A stretch of 64,000 bases of DNA from Pontixanthobacter aestiaquae (lineage in GTDB: Bacteria > Pseudomonadota > Alphaproteobacteria > Sphingomonadales > Sphingomonadaceae), in NCBI RefSeq assembly GCF_009827455.1, contig NZ_WTYZ01000001.1:372001-436000 (forward strand). Direction: 5' to 3'. The translations under genes and the position numbers were made by a program. The notes beneath the pieces are model-generated. The model was not told the DNA's origin. It did no database searches and was given only the letters and a program-made list of their open reading frames with translations. Positions 8,471-19,031 of the stretch are shown piece by piece. How positions within the stretch are numbered: the first letter of the stretch is position 1; the number at the start of each line of letters is the position of its first letter.

Positions 8471-10177
8471 TTGAACTTCGGCTCGCAACGCTTTGCGGTC
8501 GAGCTTGCCGATCATTGTTTTCGGTAACTCGTCACGGACCACAACTTTCGACACGCGTTCGTGTTTGCCCACCCGCTCATTAAGCCATGTAGCCAGTTCC
8601 TCACCGCTGGCAGCAATCCCTTCGTTGAGAGTGATATACGCGTATGGTGTTTCGCCGAGATAATCATCCGGCATCCCGATCACCAGCGCTTCCTTAACTG
8701 CCTCATGCTCAACCAGCACCGCTTCGACTTGGCTTGGGAAGACTTTGAAGCCGCCCACAGCGATCATATCTTTGGTGCGGTCGACAATCTGGATGAACCC
8801 GTCATCATCGATCACGGCAACATCGCCGGTGCGCAGCCAAGGCTCACCTTCGATAATTACAAAAGCAGTGGCCGCAGCATCCGGCCGGTTCCAATACCCT
8901 TGCATGATCTGTGGCCCGCGAATGACTAACTCGCCAGGCTCACCTTCGGCAGCAGGTTTGGTAGCGTCTTCCTTATCGACGAAACGCACCAGAGTGCCTG
9001 GGACAACCTGCCCGATGGTCCCCGATTTGCGCACACCATCATAGGGATTGACCGACACTACGCCCGAACTCTCAGTCAGGCCGTAGCCTTCTACAACACG
9101 TACGCCGGTTGCGTTTTCGAAATTCTCGCGTGTTGGGGCTGAGATTGGCGCGCCGCCAGAGATACAGACCTTGAGCGATGAAAAATCGGTCTTCGCAAGC
9201 TTGGGATTATCGAGCAGGGCCTGAAACATGGTCGGCACGCCGGGGAAACCGGTCGCACCATGCTTGGCAATCGTATCCAGCACCTGCGCAACTTCGAAGC
9301 GCGGCACCATCGCTATCGATGCGCCGGTAACAACCGCATGATTGAGAAGCGCGGTGTTCGCAAATACATGGAACATGGGCAATGCGCCCATGAATACCTC
9401 GTCCTGCGCATTGTCGAACGGATTGATTGATGCGACTTGCTGCGCGTTTATCGACAGATTGGAGTGACTCAACATCGCCCCTTTGGGCGCACCGGTTGTG
9501 CCACCGGTATATTGCAGCAAAGCCAATGCATCGGTTGCGACTTCGGGTAAATCGGGGTGCTTTTGAAACAAGTACAGCGCCGAATTCGCACTCTGCAACA
9601 GCTGGTCCCACGCCAAGATCGCATCAGAATAGCTAATCCTGGCAATCTTACTGCGTGCGAAGAGCTTCATTGCAAGACCTTTGAGGCCCGGCAGCATTGC
9701 AGCTAATTTGCCGACCACGAGCGTTTCTAGCTCAGAGCAATCCAGCACCTTCTCAGCCGTATCGAAGAGCTCGGGTACGTCGATCGTCACCAAGGTCTTG
9801 GTGCCCGAATCGGCAACCTGCTGTGCAAGCTCCTCGACAGTGTATAGGGGCGAGAAGTTCACGACGACCGCGCCCGCCATCATCGCCCCATAATAGGCCG
9901 AGATGTAGAGCGGGACATTGGGCAGAAACAGACCGATCCTGTCGCCGGGCTCTACGCCTCGTTCTTTCAGCGCAAGTGCGAAACGCTGCGCATCGCTGAA
10001 CAGCTCTTTGTAAGTGAAGCGCCGCCCCATGAAATACGCAAGCGGCGCATCGGGGAAGCACCGCGTGGTGGCCGCGAACATATCGGGCAACGCCATCGGC
10101 TCAAATGCAGTGTCCCACGGCGATGCGTGGTGATAGACGACTTCGGCGAACGGGTTACTGGCGCTACTGACACTCAT
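8465..10177 (-). CDS. fadD: Long-chain fatty acid-CoA ligase
   Basis: ATP-dependent acyl-CoA synthetase that activates long-chain fatty acids for beta-oxidation or lipid synthesis. The 570-residue length fits FadD. AMP-binding motifs are LLQYTGGTTGAPKGAMLSHS (P-loop type), VVEGYGLTESSG, and LRTGDVAVIDDDGFIQIVDR, with the C-terminal catalytic lysine in LPKTMIGKLDRKALR. It is a single minus-strand gene, convergent with the bactofilin gene and 82 bp downstream of trcR. Chain-length preference cannot be read from the sequence. Confidence 0.93.
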   Translation of the reverse strand: MSVSSASNPFAEVVYHHASPWDTAFEPMALPDMFAATTRCFPDAPLAYFMGRRFTYKELFSDAQRFALALKERGVEPGDRIGLFLPNVPLYISAYYGAMMAGAVVVNFSPLYTVEELAQQVADSGTKTLVTIDVPELFDTAEKVLDCSELETLVVGKLAAMLPGLKGLAMKLFARSKIARISYSDAILAWDQLLQSANSALYLFQKHPDLPEVATDALALLQYTGGTTGAPKGAMLSHSNLSINAQQVASINPFDNAQDEVFMGALPMFHVFANTALLNHAVVTGASIAMVPRFEVAQVLDTIAKHGATGFPGVPTMFQALLDNPKLAKTDFSSLKVCISGGAPISAPTRENFENATGVRVVEGYGLTESSGVVSVNPYDGVRKSGTIGQVVPGTLVRFVDKEDATKPAAEGEPGELVIRGPQIMQGYWNRPDAAATAFVIIEGEPWLRTGDVAVIDDDGFIQIVDRTKDMIAVGGFKVFPSQVEAVLVEHEAVKEALVIGMPDDYLGETPYAYITLNEGIAASGEELATWLNERVGKHERVSKVVVRDELPKTMIGKLDRKALRAEVQK

Positions 10178-10259
10178 GTAAGCGGGAATGGCAGCGCCCC
10201 GCGATCAGGGCAAGTCCCATTCCAGCCAACTCAGCGCCTTTTTGCCAAATGCGGCAAAT

Positions 10260-11063
10260 TTACGCGCTGTCGCTGGTGCTTTCCACGGCGCTGTCTTCGA
10301 CAGCTTCCTCATGCGGATTCTGCTCTGCCGCCGCAGCGCTGCCATCGGCTTCGCCCGCACGTTTGGCTTCAAGCCATGCAGCAGCTTCGGCTTCCTGTGC
10401 TGCTTCCGCAGCAGCCTTCTCTTCTGCGGCACGTTCTGCGTGGAGTTCAGCAATCAGCTTGTCTTTGTCGCTGACCTTCTCGACCGTGGGCGCTGCAACT
10501 TCAGCCTCTTCATCCACCTCGGGAACCGGAATATTTTTCGCCGCTTTGGCGACCACTGCGTCGAGCTCGCGCTGCGAACACAGACCCAGCGTTACCGGGT
10601 CTTTCGGTTGGATGTTCTGGATGTTCCAGTGCGTCCGGTCGCGGATCGCATTGATCGTATTGCGCGTTGTACCAATCAGCTTGGACACCTGTGCGTCGGA
10701 AATTTCGGGATGGTTGCGCAGCAGCCAAGCAATCCCATCGGGCTTGTCCTGGCGTTTCGACACGGGGGTATAACGCGGCCCCTTAGTGCGCGTAACTTCC
10801 ACCGGAGCTTTCTGCATAACCAGGCTGTAGCTCGCGTCTGCCTCGCCTTTAGCAATCTCTTCCTGCGTCAATTCGCCAGAATGCAGCGGATCGCGGCCGG
10901 TATATTTGCTGCCCGCCAGATCATCCGCCATCGCTTGCACTTCGAGAATGTGCAGGCCGCAGAACTCGGCAATCTGCTCGAACGCAAGACCGCTATTATC
11001 GATTAGCCATGTGGCCGTTGCGTGCGGCATGAGAGGTTTGGCTTGGGGCTTAGATTGCGCCAC
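10260..11063 (-). CDS. trcR: Cell-cycle transcriptional regulator TrcR (DUF1013)
   Basis: DUF1013 protein; its Caulobacter relative, TrcR, travels with RNA polymerase and influences cell-cycle transcription. The conserved core (PHATATWLIDNSGL, FEQIAEFCGLH, ASYSLVMQKAPVEVTRTKGP, RYTPVSKRQDKPDGIAWLLR, IGTTRNTINAIRDRTHW) contains two helix-turn-helix-like parts. I start at GTG 11061-11063 (VAQSKPQAKP), seven bases after GGAG; the open frame extends further but without support. The last 90 residues after the core are an Ala/Glu/Lys-rich helix and a low-complexity acidic tail, longer than I expect for the family. Confidence 0.9.
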   Translation of the reverse strand: MAQSKPQAKPLMPHATATWLIDNSGLAFEQIAEFCGLHILEVQAMADDLAGSKYTGRDPLHSGELTQEEIAKGEADASYSLVMQKAPVEVTRTKGPRYTPVSKRQDKPDGIAWLLRNHPEISDAQVSKLIGTTRNTINAIRDRTHWNIQNIQPKDPVTLGLCSQRELDAVVAKAAKNIPVPEVDEEAEVAAPTVEKVSDKDKLIAELHAERAAEEKAAAEAAQEAEAAAWLEAKRAGEADGSAAAAEQNPHEEAVEDSAVESTSDSA

Positions 11064-11087
11064 GGGAAATCTCCGGAAAATACGGGC

Positions 11088-11120
11088 AGAAATAATAGGG
11101 CCGCCCCTTGCGGAGCGGCC
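11088..11120 (-). terminator. Intrinsic terminator after the GT4 / LpxH-like genes
   Basis: Read on the minus strand, a nine-pair stem GGCCGCTCC / GGGGCGGCC (one G-U) with loop GCAA is followed by CTATTATTTCT. It lies 45 bases after the glycosyltransferase stop and just before the trcR ribosome binding site, so it separates the two units. Confidence 0.6.
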
Positions 11121-11164
11121 GTTATGAAGATGATCTAGGGCATGCACCGCCTTTGGGCAAGCAT

Positions 11165-12244
11165 TTACGCAGCGATCACATCATCATGCCCGGCCGGTAC
11201 CAACCCGTCGAGAAATTGGCGGGTGGCAGCTTCCCAGCCGAATGTTGCACCATAAAGCGCGCAGTCCGCCCGGTTGCTGAACATTGCCGCCGCAACTGCA
11301 CGCTCCAAAGCATCGGACAGCGCGCCAGTTGCATCTGTGACAATATCGACCGGACCCGGGACAGGAAACGCCGCGACTGGTGTGCCGCAAGCCAGCGCCT
11401 CGATCATCACTAGGCCAAAGGTATCGGTCTTGCTGGGGAAAACGAACACGTCGGCGCCAGCGTAACATCCGGCCAGATCGCGCCCGAACCGTTTTCCGAG
11501 GAAATGCACATGCGGGAACTTCCGCTCGAGCGCGGCTCTTGCTGGGCCGTCTCCGACAACAACTTTGCTGCCGGGGTAAGGGTTTGACAGAAACGCTTCG
11601 ATATTCTTTTCGACCGACACACGCCCGACATAAAGCTGGATTGGACGCGGCAAATCAGCAAATTCAGCCGGGGCAGGAGCTTCGGGCGTAAAGCAATCGA
11701 GATCAACGCCCCGGCTCCATTGATGCAGATTGTTAAGGCCGCGGGCACGCAGTTCAGTGCGAATGCTCTCGGTCGCAACCATTATGCGTTGCGCAGGGCG
11801 ATGGAACCACTCGATATAGCGCCAGAATGTATCCGCCGACACTGGCGTCCGGCTTGCCAAATAGTCTGGGAATTGCGTGTGATAAGCAGTGGTAAACGGC
11901 ACATTACGCGTAACACAATATCGCCGCGCCGCGAAGCCTAGTGGCCCTTCAGTCGCAATATGCACAACCTCGGGAGCGAGCCCTGCAATACGTGCTGCTA
12001 CCGCGCCCGGTCGGGCCAATGCCAGGCGAATTTCAGGATAAGTCGGACATGGGACAGAACGAAACTGATCGGGAGAGATGATCGTAACGTCACAGCCCCA
12101 TTTGCGCAGAATTTCGCACGTGGTAGTGAGCGTGCGCACTACACCGTTCATTTGTGGCAACCACGCGTCGGTGATGATCACGATGCGCTGTGGCAATTTC
12201 CAAGCTGCATCTGCGTTGCGCGTGCAGTCGACAAACTGGTTCAT
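11165..12244 (-). CDS. GT4-type glycosyltransferase
   Basis: Cytoplasmic retaining glycosyltransferase of the GT-B fold, family 4, resembling alpha-mannosyltransferases that glycosylate membrane lipids. The N-terminal domain shows IVIITDAWLPQMNGVVRTL and the C-terminal domain shows LYVGRVSVEKNIEAFL, VVGDGPARAALE and the donor-binding FPSKTDTFGLVMIEALACG with the EX7E glutamates. The 359 residues are near family length. Its ATG overlaps the stop of the LpxH-like phosphatase by four bases (ATGA). That coupling suggests both work on the same glycolipid, but the substrate is unknown. Confidence 0.88.
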   Translation of the reverse strand: MNQFVDCTRNADAAWKLPQRIVIITDAWLPQMNGVVRTLTTTCEILRKWGCDVTIISPDQFRSVPCPTYPEIRLALARPGAVAARIAGLAPEVVHIATEGPLGFAARRYCVTRNVPFTTAYHTQFPDYLASRTPVSADTFWRYIEWFHRPAQRIMVATESIRTELRARGLNNLHQWSRGVDLDCFTPEAPAPAEFADLPRPIQLYVGRVSVEKNIEAFLSNPYPGSKVVVGDGPARAALERKFPHVHFLGKRFGRDLAGCYAGADVFVFPSKTDTFGLVMIEALACGTPVAAFPVPGPVDIVTDATGALSDALERAVAAAMFSNRADCALYGATFGWEAATRQFLDGLVPAGHDDVIAA

Positions 12245-13170
12245 GCCGCGACTTTTCCCGTTGATCGCTCAACCCCCTCGGTTCCAGTTGCGTGTTTGGC
12301 ACCAGCGCGGTTTGCGATCTCCTCGGGCCAGTGGAGCAATTCCATGCGCCCATCGAAGTGCTCAACCAGAGCGTTGCAACCCTCGACCCAATCACCGTCA
12401 TTGTAATATTGGACGCCTTCGAAATCGCGGATCTCTGCTGTGTGGATATGGCCACACACCACGCCATCGACCCCGCGCTCCTTGGCCGCGCGCGCGACAA
12501 CTTCTTCGTAACGGGAAATGAACTCAACTGCGTTCTTCACGCGGTGTTTGGCGGTCTTAGAGAGCGACCAATAGGGCAAGCCAAACGCTCTTCGTGCGCG
12601 GTTGACCCATATGTTGAGGCCCATCGCCAAATGATAAAGCGCGTCACCTACGAAAGAGAGCCAGCGGTGAGCCAACATAATTGTGTCGAACTCATCACCA
12701 TGTATGACCATCAGTTCGCGCCCATCGGCAGTAGTATGAAATGCGGCTCGCTTGATCTCGACACCGCCGAAACTCATCCCGGAGAATGGCCGAATCATCT
12801 CGTCGTGGTTTCCAGGAATATAAACGATCCGGGTGCCGCGCTTGGCCCGTTTGAGGACCCGCCAGACGATGTCATTATGCTCGGCAGGCCAGTAAAACTT
12901 CTTTTTCAGACGCCAGCCATCGATAATATCGCCTACCAGATACATCGTTTCGCTGTCGGTATGGTCGAGGAAGTCGATCAGCAATTCTGCATTACAGCCC
13001 TTTGTTCCGAGATGGATATCACTGATCCAGATCGTGCGGTATTTTTGCCGTTCGCCGCCGTCGGGTTCAGGAATGGCTGGCGGTTTAACCGGGAAATCGG
13101 CAATATTGCCCAAAGCGTTATAGTGCACCGCGGAATCTGCAGAGCTCTCGATATCCGGTAGAACAGCCAT
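12241..13170 (-). CDS. UDP-2,3-diacylglucosamine diphosphatase-like metallophosphoesterase
   Basis: Calcineurin-like phosphoesterase with the LpxH/LpxH2 pattern. Metal-binding motifs are all present: SDIHLG (DxH), YLVGDIIDGW (GDxxD), IPGNHDEM (GNHD), VIHGDEFD (H), and VVCGHIHTAEI (GHxH). The 309 residues exceed classical LpxH (about 240) through an N-terminal extension and an internal basic helical stretch around 165-190. It is the first gene of a pair with the GT4 enzyme. Whether it is the lipid A pathway diphosphatase or acts on another phospholipid cannot be settled by sequence reading. Confidence 0.85.
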   Translation of the reverse strand: MAVLPDIESSADSAVHYNALGNIADFPVKPPAIPEPDGGERQKYRTIWISDIHLGTKGCNAELLIDFLDHTDSETMYLVGDIIDGWRLKKKFYWPAEHNDIVWRVLKRAKRGTRIVYIPGNHDEMIRPFSGMSFGGVEIKRAAFHTTADGRELMVIHGDEFDTIMLAHRWLSFVGDALYHLAMGLNIWVNRARRAFGLPYWSLSKTAKHRVKNAVEFISRYEEVVARAAKERGVDGVVCGHIHTAEIRDFEGVQYYNDGDWVEGCNALVEHFDGRMELLHWPEEIANRAGAKHATGTEGVERSTGKVAA

Positions 13171-13275
13171 TCGTCCCTTGCTCCCGTCTGTTGGTGCAAG
13201 GGCTGTATTGGCAGCGTTCTATGACAGCAGAATCTCAGTTCAGTGACGGATTGGCGTAACAATTACACTTCCGCG

Positions 13276-13893
13276 TCAATCCATTGCGATAAAGTCCGGT
13301 AGCGCCTCTACGCGCTCGATCCATGAGCATATGTGCCTGTAGTCAGCGAGCTGGAAGCCTCCTGCATCGGCAACGTGAGTATAGGGATAGAGTACAATAT
13401 CAGCGAGGCTCACAGCATCACCTGTCATCCATTTATGTGCGGCCAAATGGCTATCCATCAGCGACAGCGCTTCCGCACCCGCCGTGCGTTTGGCCATAAT
13501 CTGCAAGCGTTGCTGATCTGACAGATTGGCCTCACCGACAAATTGCATCCAGAACCGCAAGGTCGCGACATTCGGTTCGTGACTATATTGTTCGAAGAAC
13601 ATCCAGCGGAGCATTTCCGCGCGGGCGAAGCGATCATCGGGAATAAGCGCCGATTTTTCGGCCAGGTACCAACACGCTGCATTACTTTCCGGAAGGAACT
13701 TATCGTCGATCTGCAACACGGGAATGCGGCCGCTCGGATTTACATTGGCCATAAAGTCGGGCGTTCGTGTTTCACCCTTGAGAATATTATACTGCTTGGT
13801 TTCAAGCGGGAGACCGAGCAGCGCAGCGGTCAGCTTGATCTTATAACAATTGCCGCTGCGCGGGTCTTCGTGAAGCGTGTAGTTCTCAGTCAT
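13276..13893 (-). CDS. Glutathione S-transferase family protein
   Basis: Thioredoxin-fold plus all-helical protein of GST type, 205 residues. N-terminal GSH site shows SGNCYKIKLTAALLGLPL, then NPSGRIPVLQIDD (cis-Pro) and LPESNAACWYLAE (the Glu-Ser that binds the gamma-glutamyl group). The C-terminal domain includes TGDAVSLADIVLYPY. I start at MTENYTL (ATG 13891-13893) inside the 3' end of the quinone oxidoreductase gene, where GGAA stands upstream and the overlap is eight bases; the longer open frame is antisense-free but lies in that gene. Substrate unknown. Confidence 0.9.
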   Translation of the reverse strand: MTENYTLHEDPRSGNCYKIKLTAALLGLPLETKQYNILKGETRTPDFMANVNPSGRIPVLQIDDKFLPESNAACWYLAEKSALIPDDRFARAEMLRWMFFEQYSHEPNVATLRFWMQFVGEANLSDQQRLQIMAKRTAGAEALSLMDSHLAAHKWMTGDAVSLADIVLYPYTHVADAGGFQLADYRHICSWIERVEALPDFIAMD

Positions 13894-14896
13894 TTCCGGT
13901 TCCCAGCACGATTTTGCCGATATGGCCGCCCGCCTCCATATGCGCATGCGCCGCAGCGGCCTCTTCCAGCGGGAAAGTCTGGTCCATTTCAGGCCTAAGC
14001 GAACCATCCTCGACATGCGGCCAGACAGTCTGGAATATCTCGTCGCAGAGCAGAGCTTTGAATGCGTCCGGACGGGCCCGCAATGTCGATCCCGTTAAAG
14101 TCAGCCGTTTCGCCATGATCTGCGCCATATTGAGTTCGGTTTTCATCCCGCCGAGCACAGCGATAGTCACGTGCCGACCATCCTCCGCAAGGCAGGCGAG
14201 GTTTCGCGGCACATAGTCGCCCGAGACCATGTCGAGCACCAATTGCGCTCCATTGCCATGGGTGACGCGCTTCACTTCCTCTACAAAGTCGGCTGACTTG
14301 TAATTGATCGCATGATCCGCGCCGATTTTGGTCGCAGCGGAACATTTTGCGTCGCTTCCGCACGTCACGATCACGGTCAGTCCGAACAGCTTGCCCAGCT
14401 TGATTGCCATAGTACCAATCCCGCTGGTGCCTCCATGAACGAGTAAAGTCTCACCCTCACACGCCCAACCGCGCTCGAACACATTATGCCACACGGTGAA
14501 CAGTGTTTCGGGCAACGCGGCGGCTTCGGCAAGCGGCATTCCTTCGGGAACCGGCAGGCAATGCGCGATCTTAGCGATGCAATATTCCGCGTAACCACCA
14601 CCGGTGACAAGAGCACAAACATTCTGCCCGACCCAATCCGGCGTCACGCTCTCGCCCTGGGCAACAATCTCGCCCGCAACTTCCAGCCCGGGGATCGGCG
14701 ATGCATTTGGCGGTGCAGGATAGTGCCCCATCCGCTGGATCACATCGGGCCGATTGACGCCTGCATAGGCAACGCGAATCAGCACCTCGCCTTGCGCAGG
14801 GTGCGGAACAGGCAAAGTTTCCGCACGCAACACATCCGGTCCGCCGGGCTCGTCAAAACCCATCGCCTGCATAGTCGCTGGTATTTCAGTACCCAT
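13886..14896 (-). CDS. NAD(P)H quinone oxidoreductase, zinc-free MDR family
   Basis: Medium-chain dehydrogenase/reductase resembling PIG3-type quinone oxidoreductases that reduce quinones with NADPH. The 336 residues start MGTEIPATMQAMGFDEPGG and show VAYAGVNRPDVIQRMGHYP, then the Rossmann motif LLVHGGTSGIGTMAIKLGKL. The catalytic-zinc cysteine and histidine of alcohol dehydrogenases are absent, as expected for this branch. Overlap with the GST gene (eight bases) suggests a shared detoxification role. Confidence 0.9.
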   Translation of the reverse strand: MGTEIPATMQAMGFDEPGGPDVLRAETLPVPHPAQGEVLIRVAYAGVNRPDVIQRMGHYPAPPNASPIPGLEVAGEIVAQGESVTPDWVGQNVCALVTGGGYAEYCIAKIAHCLPVPEGMPLAEAAALPETLFTVWHNVFERGWACEGETLLVHGGTSGIGTMAIKLGKLFGLTVIVTCGSDAKCSAATKIGADHAINYKSADFVEEVKRVTHGNGAQLVLDMVSGDYVPRNLACLAEDGRHVTIAVLGGMKTELNMAQIMAKRLTLTGSTLRARPDAFKALLCDEIFQTVWPHVEDGSLRPEMDQTFPLEEAAAAHAHMEAGGHIGKIVLGTGND

Positions 14897-14962
14897 TCAA
14901 ACCCCCTCGGGTCTCCGCCCGATTACGTCGTTTATTGTGTCATACCACGTCCGAACGACACC

Positions 14963-14988
14963 GATCTGTGGCTAAGTCGTAACAGATC
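14963..14988. repeat. Inverted repeat in divergent promoter region
   Basis: GATCTGT (14963-14969) and ACAGATC (14982-14988) form a perfect seven-base inverted repeat with a 12-base spacer, between the divergent quinone oxidoreductase and DUF1192 genes. The spacing suits a dimeric repressor operator; no regulator gene is adjacent, so this is only a candidate. Confidence 0.4.
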
Positions 14989-15058
14989 ACTTGTTTGTCG
15001 CCGAACTACCCCCACCTGACATTGACAGCAAGCACTCCCCCTTGCGAGTTTGTAAATT

Positions 15059-15259
15059 ATGGAAAACGACGACCTCCCCCGCCGCACCGGCGACGCCGCG
15101 AGCAGGCTGGCAACCGAGGATCTCGGTCCCTATTCGCAAGAGGAGCTGGCGGAACGCATCATTCTGCTGGAAGCGGAAATCGTCCGGGTGAAGGCGCACC
15201 GCGACAAAGTATCGGCACATATGGCCGCTGCAGACGCCTTATTCGGGAAAAAGAGTTGA
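15059..15259 (+). CDS. DUF1192 family protein
   Basis: Small 66-residue soluble protein of the alphaproteobacterial DUF1192 family, function unknown. The family pattern is the acidic/Pro start (ENDDLPRRTG), LGPYSQEELAERIILLEAE and a helical stretch with KAHRDKVSAHMAAADALF. It is the first gene on the plus strand before clpA, 113 bp away, and divergent from the quinone oxidoreductase gene. Confidence 0.85.
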   Translation: MENDDLPRRTGDAASRLATEDLGPYSQEELAERIILLEAEIVRVKAHRDKVSAHMAAADALFGKKS

Positions 15260-15307
15260 TGGCGGCAAACGCTCGCAACTCCGCCCTCGACACCTATTTA
15301 GGTTTGG

Positions 15308-15315
15308 TTAACCAT
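15308..15315 (+). promoter_or_regulatory. TTAACCAT element upstream of clpA
   Basis: The 113-base gap between DUF1192 and clpA contains GGTTAACCAT; its TTAACCAT is a known CtrA half-site form in several alphaproteobacteria. A single half-site 58 bases before clpA is suggestive only. Confidence 0.3.
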
Positions 15316-15372
15316 GCCTGCTCATACTCCCTCGCAAGAGGACTTAATCATCTAGCGCAGAAAGATAGCTGA

Positions 15373-17769
<2,397 letters not shown>

Positions 17770-17793
17770 TTCATTTTCGCTAGATGAGGTTAC

Positions 17794-17828
17794 GGGGCGC
17801 CGGTCTTAACAGACTTGCGCCCCTCTTC
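17794..17828 (+). terminator. Intrinsic terminator after clpA
   Basis: GGGGCGC (17794-17800) pairs with GCGCCCC (17817-17823), with a second inner stem GTCT / AGAC around a TAAC loop, followed by TCTTC. It lies 24 bases after the clpA stop. The tail is only moderately T-rich. Confidence 0.65.
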
Positions 17829-17880
17829 AGTTGTAGCTTGCAACTTAGTGCCGTAGATCGTCGGGGAAGGAGACATCCAC

Positions 17881-18396
17881 ATGACCCTCTATGAACAATC
17901 TATTCCAGTATATCGCCAAGGCCTGACTATGCTTTCGGGTTTGCTGAACAAAGCTGAAGCGCATGCAAAAGGCGATACGCTACTTCAGGCCAAGCTTGCA
18001 GACGACATGCATCCGCTGGCGGTGCAAATTCGCTTTCTCTCGAACCAGCCCGGTGAAGCGGCAGAGCGATTGACCGGACGCGCGTTTACCTCGCGCGATG
18101 AGAATGATGCATCCTTTGCCGATGCCAAGGCAGCGCTTGCTAAAATGGACGAGTATCTTGGTTCGATCCAGAAAGGCGACATGAAAGACGGCGACAGTCA
18201 GACCGTATTGGATCTGCCCAATGGCATGCAGTTCACTATGACACTGTCTGAATACATTCGCGATTGGGCAATGCCGAATTTCTACTTCCACCTGACAACA
18301 GCCTACGCGATTCTCCGCGCAGAGGGGCTCGAGATCGGCAAGGCGGATTTCGTCCCGCATATGTTCAAATATGCGACCAAGATGCCTGAAAGCTAA
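17881..18396 (+). CDS. DUF1993 domain-containing protein
   Basis: A 171-residue soluble helical protein of the DUF1993 family, distantly related to DinB-like four-helix bundles; its biochemical role is unknown. Recognisable parts are MTLYEQSIPVYRQGLTMLSG at the start, DDMHPLAVQIRFLSNQ, and NFYFHLTTAYAILRAEG with a conserved His near the C terminus. A strong ribosome binding site (GGGGAAGGAG) precedes the ATG. It stands alone, after the clpA terminator and convergent with the gamma-carbonic anhydrase gene. Confidence 0.88.
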   Translation: MTLYEQSIPVYRQGLTMLSGLLNKAEAHAKGDTLLQAKLADDMHPLAVQIRFLSNQPGEAAERLTGRAFTSRDENDASFADAKAALAKMDEYLGSIQKGDMKDGDSQTVLDLPNGMQFTMTLSEYIRDWAMPNFYFHLTTAYAILRAEGLEIGKADFVPHMFKYATKMPES

Positions 18397-18423
18397 GTGC
18401 GCGAATAACGACGCGGCCGGCCA

Positions 18424-18438
18424 GTTGCGCGGCGCAAC
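18424..18438. repeat. Short perfect hairpin between convergent genes
   Basis: GTTGCGC and GCGCAAC flank a single G, between the convergent DUF1993 and carbonic anhydrase genes. There is no T run on either strand, so it is at best a weak or Rho-assisted stop. Confidence 0.35.
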
Positions 18439-18456
18439 ATCTGGTGTCGTGACGCC

Positions 18457-19029
18457 TTAAGAAATATCGGCTGCGTCGACTGCAACGCTGTGATGTCTGG
18501 CGTTTTCTACATAATGCGCAACGCCCAGTCGCATCCCGGCAATCGCCGGTTCAGGCAAATCGCGCAGGAACTTGGCTGGGCGCCCCGCCCATAGCTGGCC
18601 CGGTTCCATAATCTTGTTCTCGGTTAACATCGCACCCGCCGCCAGCATTGCGTCGCTGCCAATCCGTGAATTGTTCATTGCAATCGCGCCGAGGCCGACA
18701 AAGCCGCGATCTTCTATAATGCATCCGTGGACCATCGCCATATGACCGATCAATACGTCATCGCCGATGATGCAGGGAGAGCCATCGGGCGAACCAGGAC
18801 GCTCCGGATCACAGTGCACCACAGTGCCATCCTGAATATTGGATCGTTCTCCGATCACGATTCTGCTGACATCAGCACGCAGCACGCAATTATACCAGAT
18901 CGAGGCTTCGGCGCCGATCTCGACATCGCCGACGAGCACGCTGCCTGGCGCGACAAACGCGCTTTCGTGGATCTGCGGACTCTTGCCGTGAATGGGAATG
19001 ATGGTGACGCCGGGGCGGGAATTCTTCAT
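18457..19029 (-). CDS. Gamma carbonic anhydrase family protein
   Basis: Left-handed beta-helix hexapeptide-repeat protein of the gamma-carbonic anhydrase / acyltransferase-like group, 190 residues. The family metal histidines can be placed at VVHCD, and GHMAMVHG, where two His are five apart. The run of hexapeptides (VLVGDVEIGAEASIW, IVIGERSNIQDG, CIIGDDVLIGH) is regular. Activity as a carbonic anhydrase is not assured, since many relatives are inactive. It begins two bases after the stop of the MFS/spermidine-synthase fusion and is co-transcribed with it. Confidence 0.9.
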   Translation of the reverse strand: MKNSRPGVTIIPIHGKSPQIHESAFVAPGSVLVGDVEIGAEASIWYNCVLRADVSRIVIGERSNIQDGTVVHCDPERPGSPDGSPCIIGDDVLIGHMAMVHGCIIEDRGFVGLGAIAMNNSRIGSDAMLAAGAMLTENKIMEPGQLWAGRPAKFLRDLPEPAIAGMRLGVAHYVENARHHSVAVDAADIS

Positions 19030-19031
19030 AC

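Noticed and set aside
10234..10262. Short inverted repeat TTTGCC / GGCAAA as trcR terminator
   Set aside because: It has a six-pair stem but is not followed by a T run on the trcR strand, so I do not list it as a terminator.
10188..11006. 272-residue open frame antisense to trcR
   Set aside because: It is repetitive Phe/Arg/Leu-rich sequence created by the Ala/Glu-rich tail of TrcR on the other strand.
12292..13161. 289-residue open frame on the plus strand over the LpxH-like gene
   Set aside because: It is the antisense of a gene with all phosphoesterase motifs intact. It shows no domain signature or ribosome binding site and is a by-product of GC-rich codon use.
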